Shown here one piece after another: positions 46,835-57,857 of a stretch of DNA of 64,000 bases (position 1 is its first letter; each line of letters opens with the position of its first letter). This DNA comes from Pseudomonas protegens (GTDB taxonomy: Bacteria > Pseudomonadota > Gammaproteobacteria > Pseudomonadales > Pseudomonadaceae), in the NCBI RefSeq assembly GCF_013407925.2, contig NZ_CP060201.1, forward strand, positions 2,108,001-2,172,000. The letters run 5' to 3'. The position numbers and the translations under genes are program-made. The notes below the pieces were generated by a model, which saw only the letters and a list, made by a program, of their open reading frames with translations, did not search any database and was not told the origin of the DNA.

Positions 46835-47484
46835 TGTGCCGCCTTATGGGCAGCGTCTTCGGTGACTTCCTTGGCCTTGGCCACTTCGCCGGCCCAGCCG
46901 TCGATGGTCTTGTCCAGGTTGTTGCCGTTGCGCTGCATGGCGTCGGCGAACTGATCACGGAACAGCTTGCCGATGTTGATGCCGTTGATGATCACGTTGC
47001 GTACTTTCCACTCGTCGTTGATCTTTTCCAGGGTGTAGGACACTGGATAGATCGCGCCGTTGTTGCCTTTGACCTGCATGTCCACGCTGGTACGGGTGCC
47101 GCTTTCATCCTTGGCCGGAGAAACGGTGATGCCCTGGTTGTTGTACTCGAGCAAGGCGTTGCCATAGAACTGCATCAGGCTGCGCTTGAAGTTTTCCTGG
47201 AAGCGCGCCATCTGCTCCGGCGTGGCCTTGCGCGAATACTTCACGGTCATGATGCTGCGGGAGATGCCGTCGGCGTCCACCACCGGACCGACAATGCCGT
47301 TCAGGGCGTTGTAGAAGTCGTTCGGGCTTTGCTTGTACTTTTCCTTGTTGGCCGCCAGATCCGCCAGCAGGCGGGTGGTGGTGTCCTGCACCAGATCGTG
47401 GGCGGAAGGTGCAGCGGCCGCGTTAGCCAGCAACGGCAGGGCCGCCAGCAGCACCAACAGGCCACGTCGCAAGATAGAGATCAT
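46831..47484 (-). CDS. mlaC: periplasmic phospholipid carrier MlaC
   Basis: A 217-residue exported lipid-binding protein (Ttg2D). The signal peptide is ISILRRGLLVLLAALPLLAN, with cleavage near ANA-AAAPS. It shuttles phospholipids between the outer-membrane and inner-membrane Mla parts. AGGAG lies 7 bases before the ATG at 47484, so the ATG 15 bases upstream is rejected. Confidence 0.93.
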   Translation of the reverse strand: MISILRRGLLVLLAALPLLANAAAAPSAHDLVQDTTTRLLADLAANKEKYKQSPNDFYNALNGIVGPVVDADGISRSIMTVKYSRKATPEQMARFQENFKRSLMQFYGNALLEYNNQGITVSPAKDESGTRTSVDMQVKGNNGAIYPVSYTLEKINDEWKVRNVIINGINIGKLFRDQFADAMQRNGNNLDKTIDGWAGEVAKAKEVTEDAAHKAAQ

Positions 47485-47495
47485 CGAAAAACTCC

Positions 47496-47963
47496 TCATT
47501 TGGCGTCTTTGCTAACGGTATTGAGCAGGAATTTACCGATCAGGTCCTCCAGCACCAGCGACGACTGGGTGTCGTGGATGGTTCCACCATCCTTGAGCAA
47601 GGCTTCTTCCCCGCCCACGCTGATACCGATGTATTTCTCACCCAACAGGCCAGCCGTCAGAATAGATGCAGTGGAGTCGGTCGGCAGATTATCCACACGT
47701 TTTTCCAGTTGCATCGTCACCCGACCGGTGAAGCTGTCACGGTCCAGATCGATCGCCGTGACCTTGCCGATGGTTACCCCGGCCATGGTCACCTTAGCTC
47801 TGACCGTCAAACCGGCGATATTGTCGAAGTAGGCGTAAAGCTTGTAGGTATCGGTGCTTGCGCTCGGAGACAAGCCACTGACTCGCAGGGCAAGCAACAG
47901 CAAAGCCAGAATGCCGGCCAGCAGGAAAAGGCCGACACCGATTTCCAGGGTGCGGTTTTGCAT
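47496..47963 (-). CDS. mlaD: MCE-domain protein MlaD
   Basis: A 155-residue inner-membrane-anchored MCE protein (one N-terminal helix, IGVGLFLLAGILALLLLALR, then one MCE domain). The hexameric ring carries lipid between MlaC and MlaE. The stop lies 11 bases before mlaC. Confidence 0.94.
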   Translation of the reverse strand: MQNRTLEIGVGLFLLAGILALLLLALRVSGLSPSASTDTYKLYAYFDNIAGLTVRAKVTMAGVTIGKVTAIDLDRDSFTGRVTMQLEKRVDNLPTDSTASILTAGLLGEKYIGISVGGEEALLKDGGTIHDTQSSLVLEDLIGKFLLNTVSKDAK

Positions 47964-48760
47964 CAGAAATCTCCAAACATCAAGGCGGTCAGAATAAAGT
48001 CCAAGCCCAGTACGGCCAACGAGGCGTACACCACGGTCTTGGTAGTGGCACGGCTGATCCCCTCTGAAGTGGGCTCACAGTCGTAGCCTTGGAATACGGC
48101 GATCCAGGTCACTACAAACGCAAAAACGATACTTTTGATCACACCGTTGAGTACGTCACCGCTGAAGGTCACGCTGTTCTGCATGTTCGACCAGTAGGAA
48201 CCTTCATAGACCCCCAGCCAGTCCACGGCAACCCAGGAACCGCCCCAAATCCCCACCACACTGAAAATCATCGCCAGCAGCGGCAGGGAAATGAAGCCGG
48301 CCCACAGGCGCGGCGCGATGATGTACTTGAGCGGGTCGACCCCGATCATCTCCAGGCTGGAGAGCTGCTCGGTGGATTTCATGTTGCCGATCTCGGCCGT
48401 CAGCGCCGAACCGGCGCGACCGGCGAACAGCAGCGCGGTGACCACCGGCCCCAGCTCGCGCAACAGGGTCAGGGCGACCATCTGCCCTACCGCCTGCTCC
48501 GAACCGTAGCTGGAGAGAATGTTGAAGCCCTGCAGCGCCAGCACCATGCCGATAAAGACCCCGGACACGACGATGATCACCAGGGACATCACGCCCACGG
48601 AGTGCAGTTGCTTGATCAGCAGGCCGAAACTGCCGCCGATGCCGCCGCGTCCCAGCAGCGCGTGAAACAGGAACAGGGTGGAACGCCCCAGTACCGCCAG
48701 GACATCGATGCCTGAGCGACCGAAGAGGCGAACCCTCTCGATTAGCGATATTTTGCGCAT
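47963..48760 (-). CDS. mlaE: Mla permease MlaE
   Basis: A 265-residue integral membrane permease of the MlaFEDB lipid transporter. Several transmembrane helices are visible, plus the family pattern [20 protein letters not shown] and [20 protein letters not shown]. Its start coincides with the mlaF stop and its stop with the mlaD start, so the genes are tightly coupled. Confidence 0.95.
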   Translation of the reverse strand: MRKISLIERVRLFGRSGIDVLAVLGRSTLFLFHALLGRGGIGGSFGLLIKQLHSVGVMSLVIIVVSGVFIGMVLALQGFNILSSYGSEQAVGQMVALTLLRELGPVVTALLFAGRAGSALTAEIGNMKSTEQLSSLEMIGVDPLKYIIAPRLWAGFISLPLLAMIFSVVGIWGGSWVAVDWLGVYEGSYWSNMQNSVTFSGDVLNGVIKSIVFAFVVTWIAVFQGYDCEPTSEGISRATTKTVVYASLAVLGLDFILTALMFGDF

Positions 48761-49569
48761 CAGCGCTTCCCCAGAAGATCTGCGCGGTAATCCGTCGCTG
48801 GAAAGTGAAACGGCACCGGGCCGTCGGGATCGCCCTTCATGAATTGACGGATACGCGGATTGTCGGAGTCCATCAGTTCGTCAGGAGTTCCCTGCCCCAA
48901 TACCTGGCCATCGCCAACCACATAGAGGTAATCGGCAATGCTCGCGGTTTCCGCAAGATCGTGGGACACCACGATGCTGGTAATGCCCAGGGCATCGTTG
49001 AGCAGGCGAATCAAGCGCACCAGGACGCCCATGGCAATCGGGTCCTGCCCCACGAAGGGCTCGTCGTACATGAGAATCTGCGGGTCCAGGGCGATGGCCC
49101 GGGCCAGGGCGACCCGACGCTTCATGCCGCCGGACAGCTCGTCGGGCATCAGGTCGACGGCACCGCGCAGGCCCACCGCCTGCAGCTTGAGCAGGACAAT
49201 GTCGCGAATCATCTCGTCCGGCAGCTCGGTATGCACCCGCAGCGGAAAGGCCACGTTCTCGAACACATCCAGATCGGTGAACAGCGCGCCACTCTGAAAC
49301 AGCACGCCCATCTGCTTGCGTGCATCGAACAGATCGCTGCGCGAGAGGGTCGGCAGATTCTGGCCGTTGACCCACACTTCGCCGCTGCTGGGCCGCAACT
49401 GCATGCCCATCAAGCGCAACAGGGTGGTTTTTCCGCAGCCGGAAGGCCCCATGATGCCGGTGACCTTGCCCCGCGGAATACGGATATCCACGTTATTGAA
49501 AATGCTGCGCGCACCGCGCTTGAAGGACAGTCCCTTCAGCTCGACCGCGTAGGCGTTATCGGCACTCAT
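48760..49569 (-). CDS. mlaF: Mla ATPase MlaF
   Basis: A 269-residue ABC ATPase that powers retrograde lipid transport to keep outer-membrane asymmetry. Walker A is [14 protein letters not shown], the signature is [14 protein letters not shown], and Walker B is [13 protein letters not shown]. First gene of the mlaFEDCB run; divergent from kdsD. Confidence 0.96.
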   Translation of the reverse strand: MSADNAYAVELKGLSFKRGARSIFNNVDIRIPRGKVTGIMGPSGCGKTTLLRLMGMQLRPSSGEVWVNGQNLPTLSRSDLFDARKQMGVLFQSGALFTDLDVFENVAFPLRVHTELPDEMIRDIVLLKLQAVGLRGAVDLMPDELSGGMKRRVALARAIALDPQILMYDEPFVGQDPIAMGVLVRLIRLLNDALGITSIVVSHDLAETASIADYLYVVGDGQVLGQGTPDELMDSDNPRIRQFMKGDPDGPVPFHFPATDYRADLLGKR

Positions 49570-49793
49570 CTAAACTCCTTGCGATGCAGCCTATCACTCG
49601 GACGCTTGGCTCCCTGCCGGGAGTACGTGCCCCTGGGCAGGCCGAACTGGCGGCGAACTATATCACTGCTGATACGGCGCCCCCAAGGCCGAAGCCGTCA
49701 ACGTTCAGGTCCAGGACAGGCGAAATCGGAGGAATCCTGATACCGGACGGACAAAGGCTGACGAACTTGCGTGAGGGATTTGTTCATTACCGC

Positions 49794-49799
49794 TATAAT
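49794..49799 (+). promoter_or_regulatory. perfect -10 element for kdsD
   Basis: TATAAT, 35 bases before the kdsD ATG. No -35 with 16-18 base spacing is apparent, so activation may rely on other elements. Confidence 0.5.
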
Positions 49800-49833
49800 C
49801 GCCGCCTTTTCATCGGGCTATACGATTTCAGAC

Positions 49834-50808
49834 ATGAGCCAATCCAGCGACCTGATTCAATCAGCACAACGCACCATCCGCCTCGAACTTCAGGCCGTAG
49901 AAGGCTTGCTGCCCCATATCGACGCAGATTTCGTACGCGCTTGCGAGATGATTCTGGCCAGCAAAGGCCGCGTGGTCGTGGTGGGCATGGGCAAGTCCGG
50001 GCACGTCGGCAACAAGATCGCGGCGACTCTGGCCAGCACCGGAACCACGGCTTTCTTTGTCCATCCGGCCGAAGCCAGTCATGGCGACATGGGCATGATC
50101 ACCCGCGACGACGTGATCCTGGCCCTCTCCAACTCCGGCTCCACCAACGAAATCGTCACCCTGCTGCCGCTGATCAAGCGCCTGGGCATCCAGCTGATCA
50201 GCCTCACCGGCAACCCCGAGTCGCCGCTGGCCAAGGCCGCCGACGTCAACCTGAATGTGCATGTCGAACACGAGGCCTGCCCGCTGAACCTGGCGCCGAC
50301 CTCCTCGACCACTGCCGCCCTGGTCATGGGCGATGCCCTGGCCGTGGCCCTGCTGGAAGCTCGCGGGTTCACCGCCGAAGACTTCGCGTTCTCCCATCCC
50401 GGAGGCGCCTTGGGCCGCCGCCTGCTGCTCAAGGTCGAGAACGTGATGCACGAAGGCAGCGACCTGCCACAGGTGCAACGGGGCACCCTGCTCAAGGATG
50501 CGCTCATGGAAATGACCCGCAAGGGCCTGGGCATGACCGTGATCCTGGAAGCCGACGGTCGCCTGGCCGGGATCTTCACCGACGGCGACCTGCGCCGCAC
50601 CCTGGATCGCGCCATCGATATCCACCACGCCACCATCGATTCGGTCATGACCCCTCATGGCAAGACCGCCTGTGCCGATATGCTGGCCGCCGAAGCCCTG
50701 AAGATCATGGAAGACCATAAAATCAGCGCCCTGGTGGTGGTGGACAAGGAAGACCGGCCGATCGGCGCCTTGAACATGCACGACCTGCTGCGCGCGGGAG
50801 TGATGTAA
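49834..50808 (+). CDS. kdsD: D-arabinose 5-phosphate isomerase
   Basis: A 324-residue enzyme making arabinose 5-phosphate for Kdo, the inner-core LPS sugar. The SIS domain (VVVVGMGKSGHVGNKIAATL; ILALSNSGSTNEIV) is followed by two CBS domains (about residues 200-324). The start MSQSSDLIQS is chosen because the longer frame covers the promoter. The stop abuts the kdsC ATG. Confidence 0.95.
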   Translation: MSQSSDLIQSAQRTIRLELQAVEGLLPHIDADFVRACEMILASKGRVVVVGMGKSGHVGNKIAATLASTGTTAFFVHPAEASHGDMGMITRDDVILALSNSGSTNEIVTLLPLIKRLGIQLISLTGNPESPLAKAADVNLNVHVEHEACPLNLAPTSSTTAALVMGDALAVALLEARGFTAEDFAFSHPGGALGRRLLLKVENVMHEGSDLPQVQRGTLLKDALMEMTRKGLGMTVILEADGRLAGIFTDGDLRRTLDRAIDIHHATIDSVMTPHGKTACADMLAAEALKIMEDHKISALVVVDKEDRPIGALNMHDLLRAGVM

Positions 50809-51333
50809 ATGAGTGCCGACCTGCTGCAACGCGGTAAACACATCAAGCTGGCGGTCTTCGACGTCGACGGAGTCCTGACCGACGGTCGCCTGTACTTCCT
50901 TGAAGACGGCAGCGAGTTCAAGACCTTCAACACCCTCGACGGCCAAGGCATCAAGATGCTCATGGCCGCCGGGGTGCAGACCGCGATCATCAGCGGGCGC
51001 AAGACCCCGGTGGTGGAGCGTCGGGCCAAGAACCTGGGGATTCCCCACCTGTACCAGGGCCGCGAAGACAAGCTGGTGGTACTGGACGAACTTCTTGGCC
51101 AACTGGGCCTAAGCTATGAACAGGTCGCCTACCTGGGTGACGACCTGCCCGACCTGCCGGTGATCCGCCGTGTCGGCCTGGGCATGGCGGTGGCCAACGC
51201 CGCCGGCTTTGTCCGCGAACACGCCCACGGCATTACCCTCGCCCGTGGCGGCGAAGGCGCCGCACGGGAGTTCTGCGAGCTGATCCTGCGCGCCCAGGAT
51301 CGCCTTGAAGCAGCCAATGCCGCTTATTTATAG
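50809..51333 (+). CDS. kdsC: Kdo 8-phosphate phosphatase
   Basis: A 174-residue HAD hydrolase releasing Kdo from Kdo 8-phosphate. The HAD nucleophile motif is LAVFDVDGVLTDGRLYF, and motif IV is AYLGDDLPDLPV. It is a tetrameric cap-less type. Directly follows kdsD without a gap. Confidence 0.96.
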   Translation: MSADLLQRGKHIKLAVFDVDGVLTDGRLYFLEDGSEFKTFNTLDGQGIKMLMAAGVQTAIISGRKTPVVERRAKNLGIPHLYQGREDKLVVLDELLGQLGLSYEQVAYLGDDLPDLPVIRRVGLGMAVANAAGFVREHAHGITLARGGEGAAREFCELILRAQDRLEAANAAYL

Positions 51334-51342
51334 AGCCCTCCC

Positions 51343-51915
51343 ATGCTGAGTAAAAAGATTCGCACCATCCTGATCTTCGGGACCATCGCCCTGCTGTTCG
51401 CGGCGGTCGGCTACTGGAACATCAGCCCGGAACGCTTCCTCGACAAGCCTGTGGTGCAGGTCGACGAGAGCGCCATCGACTATTACGCGATCAACGCCCG
51501 CAGCGTGCAGTACCTGCCCGACGGCAAACTGCAGTACGAAATGACCTCGGACAAGGTCGAGCACATCAAGGCCAGCGAAGTGACGCTGCTGACCAAGCCC
51601 GACCTGCAGATGTACCGCGGCACCACTTATCCCTGGCACGTCCAGAGCGAGCGCGGCGAAGTCAATCCGGACGGCACCGAGGTCGAGCTGATCGATTCGG
51701 TCCGGGTTTCCCGCACCGATGAGCACAACCGCAACCTGCTGATCACCACCAGCCGCATGACAGTATTCCCGCAGAAGCAATATGCGCAGACCGAGCAAGC
51801 CGTTAGAATCGACGGCGCCGACGGCGTGACCACTGCCAAGGGAATGAAAGCGTATTTGAAAGACGGCAGGATGAACCTGCTATCGAACGTAAGAGGACAG
51901 TATGAGGCTCGTTAA
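51343..51915 (+). CDS. lptC: LPS export protein LptC
   Basis: A 190-residue bitopic inner-membrane protein of the Lpt bridge. One N-terminal helix (ILIFGTIALLFAAVGYWNIS) precedes a beta-jellyroll periplasmic domain. It hands LPS from LptB2FG to LptA. The end overlaps lptA by 14 bases. Confidence 0.92.
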   Translation: MLSKKIRTILIFGTIALLFAAVGYWNISPERFLDKPVVQVDESAIDYYAINARSVQYLPDGKLQYEMTSDKVEHIKASEVTLLTKPDLQMYRGTTYPWHVQSERGEVNPDGTEVELIDSVRVSRTDEHNRNLLITTSRMTVFPQKQYAQTEQAVRIDGADGVTTAKGMKAYLKDGRMNLLSNVRGQYEAR

Positions 51916-52446
51916 AACCCTCCCTATTTTGCTCAGTCTGGGCGCAGCACTGGGAAGCGTGAGCGCCTGGGCTCTGCCGAACGATAGCCAACAGCCGATC
52001 CGCATTCAGGCCGACGACGCCCAGTTGGACGACAAGAACGGCGTGGCCACCTACAAGGGCGATGTGATCATCACCCAGGGCTCGATGAAGATCACCGGCA
52101 ACACCGTGACCATCACCCGATCCAAGACTGGCGAAATCGATGTCGTGACTTCGGTGGGCAACCTGGCCTACTTCGAGCAGCTGCAGAAGCAGACCGACCC
52201 GAAACCGGTCCAGGCCTACGCCGTGACCATCCAGTACCATGCCCAGCAGAACCGCATCGTGCTGATCGACAAGGCCAAGGTGATCAACGACGGCAACACC
52301 ACCGAAGGCGAGAAAATCGTCTACGACACCGTCAAGCAAGTGGCTAACGCCGGTCGCGCCAATGGCAGCTCGGTCACCGCGCCACGTCCGCGGATCGACA
52401 TGGTCATCCAGCCGAAAAAGAAAACCGACGAGCAAAAGGCCCAGTA

Positions 52447-52447
<1 letters not shown>
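51902..52447 (+). CDS. lptA: LPS export protein LptA
   Basis: A 181-residue periplasmic protein forming the bridge that carries LPS to the outer membrane. The signal peptide is [20 protein letters not shown]. OstA/jellyroll core: [20 protein letters not shown] and [12 protein letters not shown]. Its last base is the first base of the lptB ATG (overlap of one). Confidence 0.95.
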
Positions 52448-53172
<725 letters not shown>

Positions 53173-53289
53173 CGGCTGAGGTGTCGGGCCAGACGCCAGA
53201 GCGCCGGAAACGATAAATCCCCACAAACTTTATTGTTACAGCGCTCTAGGCAAACACTTCAGTTTCAGGCATATAATTTGCTTATGTTT

Positions 53290-53328
53290 GGCGCTCCGGC
53301 GCCCTGTAGTGGATGGCGCATGTGCGCC
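53290..53328 (+). promoter_or_regulatory. tandem hairpins in the rpoN leader
   Basis: Two neighbouring palindromes, GGCGC-TCCG-GCGCC (53290-53303) and GGCGCA-TG-TGCGCC (53315-53328), lie 27-65 bases before the rpoN ATG. They have no T-run, so they are probably not terminators. Confidence 0.45.
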
Positions 53329-53354
53329 GGCAAATAAGGTGTTAAGCCCCTGCC

Positions 53355-54848
53355 ATGAAACCATCGCTAGTCCTGAGAATGGGCCAGCAGCTGACGATGA
53401 CACCGCAGCTGCAACAGGCCATCCGCCTGCTCCAATTGTCGACCCTGGACCTGCAACAGGAAATCCAGGAAGCCCTGGAGTCCAACCCGATGCTCGAACG
53501 CCAGGAAGACGGCGACGACTTCGACAACAGTGACCCCCTGGCCGACAACACCGAGTCCAAACCCAATACCGAAATCCAGGAACCCTCCTATCAGGAAACC
53601 GCCCCCACGGTGGACAACCTCGAGGAAGGCGAGTGGAACGAACGCATCCCCAACGAACTGCCCGTGGACACCGCCTGGGAAGACGTCTACCAGACCAGCG
53701 CCAGCAGCCTGCCCAGCAGCGATGACGACGAGTGGGACTTCACCACTCGCACATCGGCCGGTGAAAGCCTGCAGAGCCACCTGCTCTGGCAACTGAACCT
53801 GGCCCCGATGTCGGACACCGATCGCCTGATCGCCGTGACCCTGATCGATTGCATCAACAATCAGGGCTACCTGGACGAAACCCTTGAGGAAATCCTCGAG
53901 GCCTTCGATCCGGAGCTGGACATCGAGCTGGACGAGATCGAAGCCGTCCTGCATCGCATCCAGCAATTCGAACCTGCCGGTATCGGTGCACGCAACCTGG
54001 GTGAATGCCTGCTCCTGCAACTGCGCCAACTGCCGGCGAAAACCCCTTGGCTTAGCGAGGCCCAGCGCCTGGTCAGCGATTACATCGACCTTCTGGGCAG
54101 TCGCGACTACAGCCAATTGATGCGCCGCATGAAGCTCAAGGAAGACGAACTGCGCCAGGTCATCGAACTGGTGCAAAGTCTCAATCCGCGTCCCGGCTCG
54201 CAGATCGAATCCAGCGAAGCCGAGTACGTGGTCCCGGACGTCATCGTGCGCAAGGACAACGAGCGCTGGCTGGTGGAGTTGAACCAGGAATCCGTGCCAC
54301 GCCTGCGGGTCAACGCACAGTACGCCGGCTTTGTTCGCCGCGCCGACACCAGCGCCGACAACACCTTCATGCGCAATCAGTTGCAGGAAGCCCGCTGGTT
54401 CATCAAGAGCCTGCAGAGCCGCAACGAAACCCTGATGAAAGTCGCCACCCAGATCGTCGAGCACCAACGGGGCTTCCTAGAGTACGGCGACGAAGCCATG
54501 AAACCCCTGGTTCTGCATGACATTGCCGAAGCGGTAGGCATGCACGAATCAACGATTTCCCGGGTGACCACGCAAAAATTCATGCATACCCCTCGGGGCA
54601 TATATGAACTGAAATACTTTTTCTCCAGCCACGTCAGCACCTCGGAAGGCGGCGAATGCTCGTCCACGGCAATCCGCGCGATCATCAAAAAACTGGTGGC
54701 CGCGGAAAATCAGAAAAAGCCGTTGAGTGACAGCAAGATCGCTGGTTTACTGGAGGCACAAGGCATTCAGGTAGCCCGTCGGACCGTCGCCAAATACCGC
54801 GAATCCCTTGGGATCGCGCCTTCCAGCGAACGGAAGCGGTTGATGTAA
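53355..54848 (+). CDS. rpoN: RNA polymerase sigma-54 factor
   Basis: A 497-residue sigma-54. The N-terminal activator-interacting region is [20 protein letters not shown] (Gln-rich, then [15 protein letters not shown]). An acidic region follows, then core binding, an HTH ([20 protein letters not shown]) and the RpoN box [12 protein letters not shown]. It directs transcription at -24/-12 promoters for nitrogen, motility and other regulons. Followed by the hpf-ptsN-rapZ-ptsO genes. Confidence 0.97.
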   Translation: MKPSLVLRMGQQLTMTPQLQQAIRLLQLSTLDLQQEIQEALESNPMLERQEDGDDFDNSDPLADNTESKPNTEIQEPSYQETAPTVDNLEEGEWNERIPNELPVDTAWEDVYQTSASSLPSSDDDEWDFTTRTSAGESLQSHLLWQLNLAPMSDTDRLIAVTLIDCINNQGYLDETLEEILEAFDPELDIELDEIEAVLHRIQQFEPAGIGARNLGECLLLQLRQLPAKTPWLSEAQRLVSDYIDLLGSRDYSQLMRRMKLKEDELRQVIELVQSLNPRPGSQIESSEAEYVVPDVIVRKDNERWLVELNQESVPRLRVNAQYAGFVRRADTSADNTFMRNQLQEARWFIKSLQSRNETLMKVATQIVEHQRGFLEYGDEAMKPLVLHDIAEAVGMHESTISRVTTQKFMHTPRGIYELKYFFSSHVSTSEGGECSSTAIRAIIKKLVAAENQKKPLSDSKIAGLLEAQGIQVARRTVAKYRESLGIAPSSERKRLM

Positions 54849-54975
54849 CCGCCGGGCCGGCCACAGCGTTTCAGAGCGTGCCTGCAAGCTGGCTGAGCCA
54901 GTGATTGCAGGCATGGTCTAGGTGGCAGGCACCTCAGCCTGCCGCGTTATGCACTGGCAACGAAGGAGAAGCTGT

Positions 54976-55281
54976 ATGCAAGTCAACATCAGTGGACACC
55001 AACTCGAAGTGACTGAACCTCTGCGCGCTTACATCGGCGAAAAACTCGACCGGCTGGAGCGGCATTTCGACAAGATTACCAATGTGCAGGTCACCATGGC
55101 CGTCGAAAAACTGAAGCAGAAAATCGAAGCCACGCTGCACATCCACGGTGGGGAGGTCGTCGCCAATGCAGAACATGACGATATGTATGCCGCAATCGAC
55201 CTGCTCACGGACAAGCTTGACCGCCAACTGAAAAAGCATAAGGAAAAGCAACTCCACCTTCTCCAAGGCACGGGTCGCTAA
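54976..55281 (+). CDS. hpf: ribosome hibernation promoting factor (short form)
   Basis: A 101-residue HPF/YfiA-type protein that pairs ribosomes into inactive 100S dimers in stationary phase. The core is MQVNISGHQLEVTEPLRAYI and AEHDDMYAAIDLLTDKLDRQ. Short form, without the dimerisation tail. The ATG at 54976 has GGAGAA upstream; the earlier frame is leader. Confidence 0.94.
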   Translation: MQVNISGHQLEVTEPLRAYIGEKLDRLERHFDKITNVQVTMAVEKLKQKIEATLHIHGGEVVANAEHDDMYAAIDLLTDKLDRQLKKHKEKQLHLLQGTGR

Positions 55282-55293
55282 CACTCCCCTCCC

Positions 55294-55758
55294 ATGATCC
55301 GACTTGAAAGCATCCTGACCCCCGGCCGTTCCCTGGTGAACGTGCCGGGCGGCAGTAAAAAACGCGCCCTCGAACAAATTGCCAACCTGATCAGCCGTGA
55401 AGTGCCTGATCTGGAGATGCAGGACGTCTTCGAGAGCCTGATCGCCCGCGAGAAACTCGGCTCCACCGGTTTTGGCAACGGCATCGCTATTCCCCACTGC
55501 CGCCTCAAAGGCTGTGAGTCGCCCATCAGTGCACTGATGCACTTGGACGCCCCCATCGATTTCGACGCCATCGACGGCGCCCCGGTCGACCTGCTGTTTG
55601 TCCTGCTGGTCCCGGAAGCCGCCACCGATGCTCACCTGGAACTGCTGCGGCAGATCGCCAGCATGCTCGATCGCAAGGAAGTCCGTGATCGCCTGCGCAG
55701 TGCCTCCAGCAACGAAGCCTTGTATCAGGTTGTCCTGGACGAGCAAAACGGTCAGTAA
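55294..55758 (+). CDS. ptsN: nitrogen-PTS EIIA component
   Basis: A 154-residue EIIANtr, a regulatory phosphotransferase protein (nitrogen, potassium and carbon control), not a sugar transporter. The phosphorylated His is in [15 protein letters not shown], the family motif. It is followed by rapZ after 2 bases. Confidence 0.95.
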   Translation: MIRLESILTPGRSLVNVPGGSKKRALEQIANLISREVPDLEMQDVFESLIAREKLGSTGFGNGIAIPHCRLKGCESPISALMHLDAPIDFDAIDGAPVDLLFVLLVPEAATDAHLELLRQIASMLDRKEVRDRLRSASSNEALYQVVLDEQNGQ

Positions 55759-55760
55759 TC

Positions 55761-56618
55761 ATGCGCTTGATCATCGTCAGCGGCCGTTCCGGCTCAGGTA
55801 AAAGCACCGCCCTCGATGTTCTCGAGGACCACGGCTACTACTGCATCGACAACCTGCCCGCAGGCTTGCTGCCCGAGCTGGCCGAACGTGCATTGATTCA
55901 CACTGAACTGGCGCAACCGCTGGTGGCGGTGTCCATCGACGCCCGCAACCTGCCCAGCCATCTGTCACGCTTTCCCGAGCTGCTGGAAGAAGTGCGCAGC
56001 CGGCATATCCAGTGCGATGTGCTGTATCTGGATGCCGACGAGGAAACCCTGCTCAAGCGCTTCTCGGAAACTCGTCGTCGTCACCCGCTGAGCAGTGCCA
56101 ATCGCTCGCTGGCCGAAGCCATCCACGATGAAACCCAACTGCTGGGCCCGATCGTCGATCTGGCCGACCTCAAGGTCAACACCACCAATCTGAACCTCTA
56201 CCAACTGCGGGACACCATCAAGCTGCGCCTGTTGAACCAGCCGGAACCCGGCACCGCGTTTCTGGTGGAGTCCTTTGGTTTCAAGCGCGGCATGCCGGTG
56301 GACGCCGATCTGGTGTTTGACGTTCGCTGCCTGCCCAACCCGTATTGGAAGCCCGAACTGCGCGCCCAATCCGGACTGGACGCCCCGGTGGCGGAATACC
56401 TGGCCGCGCAACCCGATGTCGAGGAGATGTTTCAGGACATCGAAAGCTATCTGCTCAAGTGGCTGCCGCGCTTCGCCGCCAGCAACCGCGCCTACGTAAC
56501 CATTGCCATTGGCTGCACCGGCGGGCACCACCGCTCCGTGTACCTGACCGAGCGCCTGGGCAAGGTGTTGCAAAAAACCCTGAAGAACGTCCAGGTTCGC
56601 CACCGCGACCTTAGCTGA
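55761..56618 (+). CDS. rapZ: RapZ-family RNase adapter / nucleotide-binding protein
   Basis: A 285-residue protein with Walker A ([19 protein letters not shown]) and the C-terminal [16 protein letters not shown] metabolite/RNA-binding domain. In E. coli it guides RNase E to the GlmZ RNA to set glucosamine-6-phosphate synthase levels. That RNA target is not established in pseudomonads, so the role here is uncertain. Confidence 0.93.
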   Translation: MRLIIVSGRSGSGKSTALDVLEDHGYYCIDNLPAGLLPELAERALIHTELAQPLVAVSIDARNLPSHLSRFPELLEEVRSRHIQCDVLYLDADEETLLKRFSETRRRHPLSSANRSLAEAIHDETQLLGPIVDLADLKVNTTNLNLYQLRDTIKLRLLNQPEPGTAFLVESFGFKRGMPVDADLVFDVRCLPNPYWKPELRAQSGLDAPVAEYLAAQPDVEEMFQDIESYLLKWLPRFAASNRAYVTIAIGCTGGHHRSVYLTERLGKVLQKTLKNVQVRHRDLS

Positions 56619-56634
56619 AAGGATCTACCCCGCG

Positions 56635-56907
56635 ATGCCAGCTCTGGAAATCGAGATCATCAACAAACTGGGCTTGCACGCCCGTGCCTCGGCCAAGTTC
56701 GTCGGCGTGGCCGGCCAGTTCCCCTGCCAGATCCGCGCCGGCAGGACCCCGGACTCCATGGTCGACGGCAAAAGCATCATGGCCATGATGATGCTCGCCG
56801 CCGGCAAGGGCACCAAGATCCACCTCAAGACCGAAGGCGAGCAGGAACAGGAAGCACTGGATGCACTGGTTGCCCTGATCAACAACTACTTCGACGAAGG
56901 CGAGTAA
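56635..56907 (+). CDS. ptsO: nitrogen-PTS HPr-like protein NPr
   Basis: A 90-residue HPr-fold phosphocarrier that passes phosphate from EINtr to PtsN. The active His is in NKLGLHARASAKFVGVA. Last gene of the rpoN cluster, 16 bases after rapZ. Confidence 0.95.
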   Translation: MPALEIEIINKLGLHARASAKFVGVAGQFPCQIRAGRTPDSMVDGKSIMAMMMLAAGKGTKIHLKTEGEQEQEALDALVALINNYFDEGE

Positions 56908-56929
56908 GCACGAGCGAGCCACACGGCAA

Positions 56930-57823
56930 TCAGGCGAGTGCCGTGTCCATCACCATCATCAGGCAAAAACCGATACACAGCCCGAGGCTGGCAAGCTTGT
57001 CATGGCCATTGCGACGCGACTCGGGAATCACTTCATGAGTGACTACCAACAGCATCGCCCCCGCCGCCAGGGCCAGCCCCAAGGGCAGCAGCACCTGCGC
57101 CAGGCTCACCAGCCAGGCACAGAGCAAGGCAAAGACCGGCTCCACCAGGCCTGAAGCGGCGCCGATCAGGAACGCCTTGACCCGCGACATCCCCGCCCCT
57201 GCCAACACCAGGGCAATCACCAGTCCTTCCGGTACATCCTGCAGGGCAATGCCCATGGCCAGGCTGTCCGCATCCGGCATGCCACCTCCGGCCGACACCC
57301 CCACCGCCATCCCTTCAGGAATGTTGTGGGCAATGATCGCGAAGACGAACAGCCAGATACGCGGGGCAATCACCGGATGCTCCGACGTACCCACCAGCAG
57401 CTCCGGGCTGCCCCCGGAAATCTTGCGATCCACCAAAAACAGAACACAGGCCCCCAGCATGATGCCGGCGCAGATCAGGCCGCTGGAGCCCCAGGCAGAC
57501 AAGCCCAGGTCCTGGGCCGCGGCAATCCCGGGGACAATCAGTGAAAACGCCGTTGCCGCCAGCATCACTCCGGCACCAAAACCCAGCAGGGTGTCGCTTA
57601 CGGCCACCGGCATTTGCCGGATCACCAGCACCGGGACCGCCCCCAATGCCGTGCCAAGCGCGCAAATGGAACCGCCCTGCAAGGCACGCAGCAAGCGCGG
57701 CTCCAGGTTCAGCCAGCTCAACCCTTGAGCCACCAGCAAAGCCGTACCCGCCAACAGCAACAACGAACCGAAGGCATAGCGAAACATTCGTCCGCTGCTG
57801 ATCGCCAGTGTTTCCGTGCCCAT
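56930..57823 (-). CDS. ZIP/GufA-family metal transporter
   Basis: A 297-residue protein with about eight transmembrane helices. The metal-site helices are visible: FAIIAHNIPEGMAVGVSAGG and ALQDVPEGLVIAL, both with HN/D-x-P-E-G. Probably zinc or a related divalent metal uptake. It converges with ptsO and lies beside the Fur-type sodA operon on the same strand, 34 bases after its stop. Confidence 0.9.
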   Translation of the reverse strand: MGTETLAISSGRMFRYAFGSLLLLAGTALLVAQGLSWLNLEPRLLRALQGGSICALGTALGAVPVLVIRQMPVAVSDTLLGFGAGVMLAATAFSLIVPGIAAAQDLGLSAWGSSGLICAGIMLGACVLFLVDRKISGGSPELLVGTSEHPVIAPRIWLFVFAIIAHNIPEGMAVGVSAGGGMPDADSLAMGIALQDVPEGLVIALVLAGAGMSRVKAFLIGAASGLVEPVFALLCAWLVSLAQVLLPLGLALAAGAMLLVVTHEVIPESRRNGHDKLASLGLCIGFCLMMVMDTALA

Positions 57824-57857
57824 AGTCGGCCTTAGATCTTGTTTGCAGGAGAAGGGA

